Positions 46,302-51,845 of a stretch of DNA of 51,845 bases are shown in pieces (within the stretch, counting starts at the first letter, position 1; each line of letters begins with the position of its first letter). The notes beneath the pieces were generated by a model. It saw only the letters and a list, made by a program, of their open reading frames with translations. It was not told the origin of the DNA and made no database searches. The position numbers and the translations under genes are program-made. The stretch is taken from NCBI RefSeq assembly GCF_001552155.1, contig NZ_BCQQ01000040.1:1-51845 (forward strand), read 5' to 3'. The DNA is from Actinomadura formosensis NBRC 14204. Its GTDB lineage: Bacteria; Actinomycetota; Actinomycetes; Streptosporangiales; Streptosporangiaceae.

Positions 46302-47314
46302 GGCACCGGCTCGGGCTTTTTCGCGGGCGGGATGCTGGAGGTGCCGATCCGCTTGCGGAACACCCAGTATGTCCACCCCTGGTAGATCAGCACGATCGGG
46401 GTGAACACGACCGCGACCCACGTCATGATCTTCAGCGTGTAGCCGGTCGAGGCGGCGTTCTGCGTGGTCAGGCCGCCGGAGCCGAGGGTGGACGGCATGA
46501 CGTCCGGGAACAGCGCGGTGAACAGGGTCGCGACGGCGAGCACGATCGCGGCTCCGGTGCCGATGAAGGCCCAGCCCTCGCGTCCGCGCCGGTTGGCGAC
46601 GGCGGCGACCAGCAGCCCGGCGGCGGCGCCCCCGGCGGTCAGCCAGGTCACCGGCTTGCCGTGCTGGAGCTGGGTGATCAGCAGGAAGCTCCCGCCGGCG
46701 GCGATGGCGGCGACGACCGCGACGGTCGCGACGCGGCGGGCCTGCGTCCGGATGTCGCCGGACGTCTTGAGCGCCAGGAACACCGCCCCGTGCAGGACGA
46801 ACAGGATCGTCGTGGTGAGCCCGCCGAGCAGCGCGTACGGGTTGAGCAGGTCGAGAAGCGTCCCGGCGTACTCGTGGTCGGCGGCCAGCGGCACGCCCCG
46901 GACGATGTTCGCGAACGCGACACCCCACAGGAACGCGGGCAGCAGGCTCCCCCAGAAGATCGCCTTGTCCCAGCGGGACCGCCACCGTGCGTCGTCCTTC
47001 TTGCCGCGGTACTCGAACGCGACGCCGCGCACGATCAGCGCGAGCAGGATCAGCAGGAGCGGCAGGTAGAAGCCGCTGAACAGGGTGGCGTACCACTCGG
47101 GGAACGCGGCGAACGTGGCGCCGCCGGCGACGAGGAGCCACACCTCGTTGCCGTCCCAGACGGGGCCGATGGTGTTGATGAGGACGCGCCGTTCGACGTC
47201 GTCACGGCCGAGGGCGGGCAGCAGGATGCCGACGCCGAAGTCGAAGCCCTCCAGGAAGAAGTAGCTCGTCCACAGGAAGGCGATGATGATGAACCAGACG
47301 GTGGTGAGTTCCAT
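46298..47314 (-). CDS. cydB: Cytochrome bd oxidase subunit II
   Basis: 338 residues with nine predicted helices. 'TVWFIIIAFLWTSYFFLEGFDFGVG' (part: 'SYFFLEGFDFGVGIL') and 'RRVLINTIGPVWDGNEVWLL' (part: 'IGPVWDGNEVWLL') are diagnostic of CydB. It lies 11 bp after cydA and overlaps cydD by four bases. Structural partner of CydA in the quinol oxidase. Confidence 0.97.
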   Translation of the reverse strand: MELTTVWFIIIAFLWTSYFFLEGFDFGVGILLPALGRDDVERRVLINTIGPVWDGNEVWLLVAGGATFAAFPEWYATLFSGFYLPLLLILLALIVRGVAFEYRGKKDDARWRSRWDKAIFWGSLLPAFLWGVAFANIVRGVPLAADHEYAGTLLDLLNPYALLGGLTTTILFVLHGAVFLALKTSGDIRTQARRVATVAVVAAIAAGGSFLLITQLQHGKPVTWLTAGGAAAGLLVAAVANRRGREGWAFIGTGAAIVLAVATLFTALFPDVMPSTLGSGGLTTQNAASTGYTLKIMTWVAVVFTPIVLIYQGWTYWVFRKRIGTSSIPPAKKPEPVP

Positions 47315-47325
47315 GACCAGGGTCC

Positions 47326-48744
47326 TCAGTAGGCGAACGCGAGCGACCGCTCGGAGTCGGAATCGGAGTCGTCATCGTCGGCGGGCGGCGGCAGCACCTC
47401 GTCCTCGGACGGCGGCCCGGCCTTCGCGTACCTGATCATCAGTCCGGCCTCGATGACCATGAGGATGCCGTACAGCGTGGTCAGCGAGATGACGGAGATG
47501 AGCATCGACGTGGGGGTCACGCCGGGGGAGACGCTCGCGGAGGTCTTCAGCACGCCGAAGACCGACCAGGGCTGCCGGCCCATCTCGGTGAAGATCCAGC
47601 CGGCGGAGTTGCCGATGAACGGGAGGCTCAGCGACAGCACGCCGATCCGGTAGACCCAGGGGCTGGACGGCATCCGGCCGCGCCGCAGCAGCCACAGCCC
47701 GGCGAGCGAGACGAGCGCGGTGAGCGCGCCGACCCCGACCATGATCCGGAAGTTCCAGTAGGCGACCGGGATGATCGGCCGGTAGTCGCCGGGCCCGTAG
47801 CGCGCCTGCTCGGCGGCCTGGACGTCGTTGATGCCCTTGACCTCGCCGTCGAAGCTGCCGGTGGCGAGGAACGACAGGACGCGCGGCACCTTGATCCCGA
47901 AGACCTCCTCGTCGCCGTTCAGCGTCCCGATGGTGAAGATGGAGAACGAGGCGGGCTGCTCGGTCTCGTAGAGGGCCTCGGCGGCGGCCATCTTCATCGG
48001 CTGCTGGTCGGTCATGACCTTGCCCTGGACGTCGCCGGTGATGGCGACGCCGATCGACGCGATCGCCGTGACGACGAGGGCGAGCTTCAGCGAGGGGCGG
48101 AAGACCTCGACGTTCTTGCGGCGGGCGAGGTGCCAGGCGCTGACGCCGGCCATGAACAGGCCGCCGGTGACGAACGCCGCGGTGATCGTGTGCGGGAACG
48201 AGACGAGCTGCGTCGAGTTGGTCAGCACGGCCCAGAAGTCGGTGAGGACGGCCCGTCCGGTCTCGTGGTCGATCCGGTAGCCGACGGGGTGCTGCATCCA
48301 GGAGTTGGCGGCGAGGATGAAGTACGCCGACAGCAGGGTCCCGATGTGGACGAGCCAGATGCTCGCGTTGTGCAGCTTCTTCGGCAGCCGGTCCCAGCCG
48401 AAGATCCACAGGCCGAGGAAGGTCGACTCGACGAAGAACGCGAGCAGTCCCTCGATGGCGAGCGGCGCCCCGAAGATGTCGCCGACGAACCGGGAGTAGT
48501 CACTCCAGTTCATTCCGAACTGGAACTCCTGCACGATGCCGGTGACGACTCCCATCGCGAAGTTGATCAGGAAGAGCTTGCCCCAGAACTTGGTGGCGCG
48601 CAGGTACTTGGTCTTCCCCGTGCGGATCCACGCCGTCTCCAGGCCCGCGACAAGTGCGGACAACCCGATGGTCAAAGGAACGAAGAAGAAGTGGTACACG
48701 GTGGTGATTCCGAACTGCCACCGTGCGATGTCGACCGAGTCCAT
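47326..48744 (-). CDS. cydA: Cytochrome bd oxidase subunit I
   Basis: 472 residues. His18 ('VYHFFFVPLTIGLSALVA', part) is the heme ligand near the N-terminus; 'SFPHTITAAFVTGG' supplies the second histidine; 'GNSAGWIFTEMGRQPWSVFG' (part: 'GWIFTEMGRQPW') is the quinol-site motif. The Q-loop is short. The C-terminus is a very acidic tail ('DDDDSDSDSE'). The ATG at 48744 has GGAGAGG upstream. Cytochrome bd oxidises menaquinol at low oxygen or under nitrosative or respiratory-inhibitor stress. Two repressor-like operators lie just upstream. Confidence 0.97.
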   Translation of the reverse strand: MDSVDIARWQFGITTVYHFFFVPLTIGLSALVAGLETAWIRTGKTKYLRATKFWGKLFLINFAMGVVTGIVQEFQFGMNWSDYSRFVGDIFGAPLAIEGLLAFFVESTFLGLWIFGWDRLPKKLHNASIWLVHIGTLLSAYFILAANSWMQHPVGYRIDHETGRAVLTDFWAVLTNSTQLVSFPHTITAAFVTGGLFMAGVSAWHLARRKNVEVFRPSLKLALVVTAIASIGVAITGDVQGKVMTDQQPMKMAAAEALYETEQPASFSIFTIGTLNGDEEVFGIKVPRVLSFLATGSFDGEVKGINDVQAAEQARYGPGDYRPIIPVAYWNFRIMVGVGALTALVSLAGLWLLRRGRMPSSPWVYRIGVLSLSLPFIGNSAGWIFTEMGRQPWSVFGVLKTSASVSPGVTPTSMLISVISLTTLYGILMVIEAGLMIRYAKAGPPSEDEVLPPPADDDDSDSDSERSLAFAY

Positions 48745-48768
48745 GGCCCAGGTGCCTCTCCGGCTAAC

Positions 48769-48819
48769 TACTACAAGCTGTAGTACTACATCCTGTCAGA
48801 GATACTACGGGCTGTAGTA
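48769..48819 (-). promoter_or_regulatory. Two BlaI/CopY-type operators over the cydA promoter
   Basis: TACTACAAGCTGTAGTA (48769-48785) is a perfect dyad with 7-bp arms and a 3-nt centre; TACTACGGGCTGTAGTA (48803-48819) has the same form with one arm mismatch. Centres are 34 bp apart. Both continue into GTAGTACTAC, adding a further half-site. The TACTACA-N-TGTAGTA pattern is that of actinobacterial BlaI/MecI/CopY-family repressors. On the minus strand CTGACA (48798-48793) and TGTAGT, 18 bp apart, could be the promoter, so operator 1 would cover the -10. Confidence 0.7.
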
Positions 48820-48876
48820 CTACGGTACGTCGTAAGATCGCTCACAGCGCTGACCTGGGATCCGGCGGACATGACG

Positions 48877-48906
48877 GGACCCGCGACCGATGCCGGCCGC
48901 GGGTCC
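48877..48906 (-). terminator. Terminator of the protease gene
   Basis: A 9-bp stem (48877-48885 with 48898-48906) and 12-nt loop lie 16 bp beyond the protease stop. Confidence 0.6.
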
Positions 48907-48921
48907 GTGGGAATCAGTTCG

Positions 48922-49797
48922 TCAGCCGCGTGGAACGAGACATCCCGGACGGCTGAAGTCGATCACGCTGCCGGCCGCGATGCAGGCGGCCAGCATGTAG
49001 GTCTCCTGCGCGTACCCGATGTGCGGGTGCACGGTGACGTTGCCCGCCTCGTCGACCTCGCAGGGATTGTTCAGCGTGCACTGGCCGCCGTTCTCGTTGA
49101 TGGTGTTGTTCGCGCCGATGACCTTGCCGGACGCGGCGTCGATGACCGGCGACCCCGAGGTGCCGCCGATGACGTCGCACTCGGGCGTGTAGCGCAGCGA
49201 GTCGTTCCACGTCCACTGGTCTTCGCGGAGCCGGTGGGCGAACCCGTCGAGGCCGCAGGAGTAGATGCGCCGCCAGTAGCCGGAGACGACGCGCAGGTCG
49301 GTGCCGGCGGTCGGGTGCTGCAGCGACAGTTCCAGAGCGGGCGTGTTGTAGGTCCGGCGGATGCTGGCGTAGCTCCTGTTGAGCCGGTACAGGGCGACGT
49401 CCGTGTCGGTCATCGTCGCGTACAGCATCGCCGACGCGCGCAGGGTGCCGAGCGAGCGCTGGCCGCTGGGGTCGAGCAGGCTGAACGAACGCCTGGACGG
49501 CTGGTCTGTGATCACCTGCCCGGGGGCGGGCTCACCGCCCTCGTAGCAGTGGCCGTTGGTGAGCACGAGCGCGGGATCGCTGTCCGCGGCGGTCGGGGTG
49601 CGCACCAGCGAGCCGGAGCAGTTGCTGAGCGCGACGATCCCGGTGAAGTCGACGGCGACCTTGGGCGGCGCGGGGGCGGCGGGAGCAGCGGGGGCGGCGG
49701 GAACGACGGGGGCGGCGGACGCGGTGGACGCGGCGGCGGTCAGCGTCCCGGCCCCGAGGAAGGCGGCGACGAGCACGCCCAGGATGCGTCTTTGCAT
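48922..49797 (-). CDS. Secreted trypsin-like serine protease (S1 family)
   Basis: 291 residues. A signal peptide, 'MQRRILGVLVAAFLGAGTLT' then 'ASTASAAP', is followed by a Pro/Ala linker. The catalytic triad is visible as His in 'LTNGHCYEGG', Asp in 'TDTDVALYRLN' and Ser in 'IGGTSGSPVID'. Six cysteines in the mature part ('ALSNCSG', 'GHCYE', 'YSCGLD', 'PECDV', 'GQCTLNNPCE') suggest disulfides. The ATG at 49797 is used rather than an upstream frame opening at 49881 because it starts the signal peptide. Substrate unknown. Confidence 0.88.
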   Translation of the reverse strand: MQRRILGVLVAAFLGAGTLTAAASTASAAPVVPAAPAAPAAPAPPKVAVDFTGIVALSNCSGSLVRTPTAADSDPALVLTNGHCYEGGEPAPGQVITDQPSRRSFSLLDPSGQRSLGTLRASAMLYATMTDTDVALYRLNRSYASIRRTYNTPALELSLQHPTAGTDLRVVSGYWRRIYSCGLDGFAHRLREDQWTWNDSLRYTPECDVIGGTSGSPVIDAASGKVIGANNTINENGGQCTLNNPCEVDEAGNVTVHPHIGYAQETYMLAACIAAGSVIDFSRPGCLVPRG

Positions 49798-50028
49798 GGC
49801 GGGGGGTCCTCTCAAGGTGAGGCTGGCGGGGGGCAAGCGCCAACGGCGGCGAGTGCCCGGGAGCACATTGGCACCCGTCACCGGACGCGCAGCGCGATGC
49901 TAACCGGACCACCGGCCCAGCGGAAGCACCGTGCCCCCCGAGCCGCGAGAACCCGGTAGATCCGGCAGGCATTGCCGAACGGCGCCGTGCCGGCCTCATG
50001 TGCGGGGTGTGCGCCTTAGAATCGCGGG

Positions 50029-50292
50029 ATGGAACTCAGGGACGCGGCGCGCATGATTCTTTCCGAGTCGGCGGGTCACCCGGAGCTGCTCCGGGTGACC
50101 CGGGCGGCGCATGACCGGCTGTCCCGTGGTGAGCGGGTCGCGCACACCGACCTGAGCTGGATGCTCAAGGAGGCCGCGCGCAAGAACGTCTATCCCGCGC
50201 TCCACGCCCGGTACGGTGCCGCGGCCTTCGACGAGATGGTCGTCGTCCTGAGCCGCGAGATCGACCGCCAGGCGCCGGTGCGTTCCCGGTAG
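50029..50292 (+). CDS. Hypothetical 87-residue protein
   Basis: 'MELRDAARMILSESAGHPEL' start, then 'HTDLSWMLKEAARKNVYPAL' and 'FDEMVVVLSREIDRQAP'. Mostly helical, no membrane helix, no domain that I recognise. TAGAAT lies exactly 6 nt upstream of the ATG and no ribosome-binding site is present, so the mRNA is probably leaderless. A perfect inverted repeat with 14-bp arms (50073-50086 with 50088-50101) lies within the coding sequence. Confidence 0.65.
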   Translation: MELRDAARMILSESAGHPELLRVTRAAHDRLSRGERVAHTDLSWMLKEAARKNVYPALHARYGAAAFDEMVVVLSREIDRQAPVRSR

Positions 50293-50492
50293 GGAACGCG
50301 TCCACGGGCCGTCTCCCGGCCTGGCCGAGCCGGGGGTGACGCATGTTCCTGCGGGGACGGGGCATAAGAAGGCACCCCGGCAACGTTAGACTCTAGGAAT
50401 CACTCTCGACGCCCCCTGGCGTCCGGCTCGTCCTTGCAGGCCACGCACATCGTGACGCCTCCCGAGACGTGCCCCCTCTCGGAAGGTAATGC

Positions 50493-51845
50493 GTGACCAC
50501 AGCTGCCGCTGCACAGAACCCGTCCATGCCCGCTACCGCGGACGAAGAGCGGGTTCCCACCTTCGCCGAGCTCGGCATCCCGCCGGTGCTGGTGAACGCC
50601 CTGGAGCGCCAGGGCATCGAGGCCCCGTTCCCCATCCAGGCCGCCGCGATCCCCGACGTCATGGCGGGACGTGACGTCCTCGGACGCGGTAAGACCGGCT
50701 CCGGCAAGACCCTGGCGTTCGGCCTGCCGATGCTCAGCCGCCTGTCCGGCCGCAAGGCCGCCCCGAAGCGTCCGCTGGCGCTGATCCTCGTGCCGACCCG
50801 CGAGCTCGCCCAGCAGGTGCAGACCAACCTGGAGCCGCTCGGCCGCGGCCTCGGGCTGCGCTTCAAGACCGTCATCGGCCAGACGTCCATGTTCAAGCAG
50901 ATCGACGCGCTGCGCCGCGGCGTCGAGGTCCTCGTCGCCACCCCCGGCCGGCTGAAGGACCTGATGCGGCAGAACGCCTGCGACCTGTCCGACATCGAAA
51001 TCACCGTGCTGGACGAGGCCGACCACATGGCCGACATGGGCTTCCTGCCCGACGTGACCGACATCCTGGACGCGGTCAAGCCAGGCGGGCAGCGCCTGCT
51101 GTTCTCCGCGACCCTCGACAAGGACGTGGACGTCCTGGTCAAGCGGTACCTGAACGACCCGGTCACGCACGCGATCGGCCAGGTGGACGAGTCCGTCGCC
51201 ACCATGGAGCACCACCTCCTCCTCGTGGCGCCGAAGGAGAAGAGCGCCATCACGGCGGAGATCGCCAACCGCGAGGGCCGGACGATCCTGTTCGCCCGCA
51301 CCAAGCACGGCGTCGACCGGCTCGCCAAGCAGCTCGTCCAGGCCGGGGTCCGCGCGGCGGGCCTGCACGGCGGCAAGAGCCAGGGGCTGCGCACCCGCAC
51401 GCTCGCCGAGTTCCGCGAGGGCTCCATCAGCGTGCTGGTCGCCACCGACGTCGCCGCCCGCGGCATCCACGTGGACGACGTGTCCCTGGTGATGCACGTC
51501 GACCCGCCCGCCGACCACAAGGACTACATGCACCGTGCGGGGCGCACCGCCCGCGCCGGTGAGCGCGGCACCGTCGTGACGCTCGTGCTGCCGCACCAGG
51601 TGCGCGCGACGTCGGCGATGACGCGCCGGGCCGGCATCAACGCGCCCCGCGTCCGGGTGAGCACGGGCGACGCCGAGCTGACGAAGCTGACCGGCGCCCG
51701 TCCGCCGTCCGGCATCCCGATCGAGGAGCCGATCATCCCGGAGCGTCCCCGCCGCGAGGGCGGCCGGGGCCGCCAGGGTGGCCGCCGTGGCCGCGGCCCG
51801 CGCTCCTTCGACCGCCAGGACGGCGGCCGCCGCCGCGACGGCGAC
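50493..51845 (+). CDS. DEAD-box ATP-dependent RNA helicase (3' end outside window)
   Basis: 451 codons are present and the frame is open at the right edge. Q motif 'TFAELGIPPVLVNALERQG' and 'PFPIQAAAIPDVMAGRDVLG'; motif I 'GRGKTGSGKTLAFGLP'; Ia 'LILVPTRELAQQV'; motif II 'VLDEADHMADMGFLPD'; motif III 'LLFSATLD'; motif V 'VLVATDVAARGIHVDDV'; motif VI 'HRAGRTARAGERGT'. The C-terminal end visible here is Arg/Gly-rich, a basic RNA-binding tail. GTG at 50493 has GGAAGG 6 nt upstream. TAGACT at 50387 may be the -10 of a ~95-nt leader. Probably a RhlE-like helicase for ribosome assembly or mRNA decay. Confidence 0.93.
   Translation, partial: MTTAAAAQNPSMPATADEERVPTFAELGIPPVLVNALERQGIEAPFPIQAAAIPDVMAGRDVLGRGKTGSGKTLAFGLPMLSRLSGRKAAPKRPLALILVPTRELAQQVQTNLEPLGRGLGLRFKTVIGQTSMFKQIDALRRGVEVLVATPGRLKDLMRQNACDLSDIEITVLDEADHMADMGFLPDVTDILDAVKPGGQRLLFSATLDKDVDVLVKRYLNDPVTHAIGQVDESVATMEHHLLLVAPKEKSAITAEIANREGRTILFARTKHGVDRLAKQLVQAGVRAAGLHGGKSQGLRTRTLAEFREGSISVLVATDVAARGIHVDDVSLVMHVDPPADHKDYMHRAGRTARAGERGTVVTLVLPHQVRATSAMTRRAGINAPRVRVSTGDAELTKLTGARPPSGIPIEEPIIPERPRREGGRGRQGGRRGRGPRSFDRQDGGRRRDGD

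Overview
The window is the chromosomal replication-origin region of a high-GC Gram-positive actinobacterium. The gene order (sigM, anti-sigma, trxB, trxA, parA/parB, rsmG, jag, yidC, yidD, rnpA, rpmH, dnaA, oriC, dnaN, gnd, recF, dciA, gyrB, gyrA, DUF3566, tRNA-Ile) is the actinobacterial origin order. The long tyrosine-rich DnaA domain II, the single-subunit short Gnd and the overall protein flavour suggest a Streptosporangiales or Thermomonosporaceae member (Actinomadura-like). That placement is inference; no rRNA or search is available.

Region 1 (1-12.4 kb): the tail of a kinase-like protein, ECF sigma factor sigM with its zinc-finger anti-sigma factor, a decayed helicase fragment, a dienelactone hydrolase, trxB behind an exact SigR-type promoter, trxA, a GNAT, a PLP aminotransferase, a D-Ala-D-Ala ligase-like gene, and then parB-parA-rsmG on the minus strand with a cluster of parS sites.

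Region 2 (12.4-28.2 kb): minus-strand rpmH-rnpA-yidD-yidC-jag, with overlapping or closely spaced ORFs, diverges from dnaA. oriC lies between dnaA and dnaN with many DnaA boxes and an AT-richer end. The plus-strand replication genes continue to gyrA, a DUF3566 membrane protein and tRNA-Ile.

Region 3 (28.2-36.9 kb): an accessory block separates tRNA-Ile from the tiny DLW-39 gene, which usually lies close by. It holds a phosphotransferase, a tautomerase, a VOC protein, an AraC regulator next to an EamA exporter, a GNAT and an SDR. Its intergenic DNA carries a second, unusual set of DnaA-box pairs arranged head to head with a 3-nt spacer.

Region 4 (36.9-42.8 kb): a tRNA-Ala(UGC) locus that looks like an old integration hotspot. 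It has pieces of tyrosine integrases, a serine-recombinase fragment, and a degenerate second copy of the tRNA 3' end plus downstream flank 3.7 kb away. The DNA between the copies carries rsgA and two GNATs.

Region 5 (42.8-51.8 kb): cydA-cydB-cydD-cydC (cytochrome bd and its ABC assembly exporter) on the minus strand behind two BlaI/CopY-like operators, a secreted trypsin-like protease, a small hypothetical gene that may be leaderless, and a DEAD-box RNA helicase cut by the right edge.
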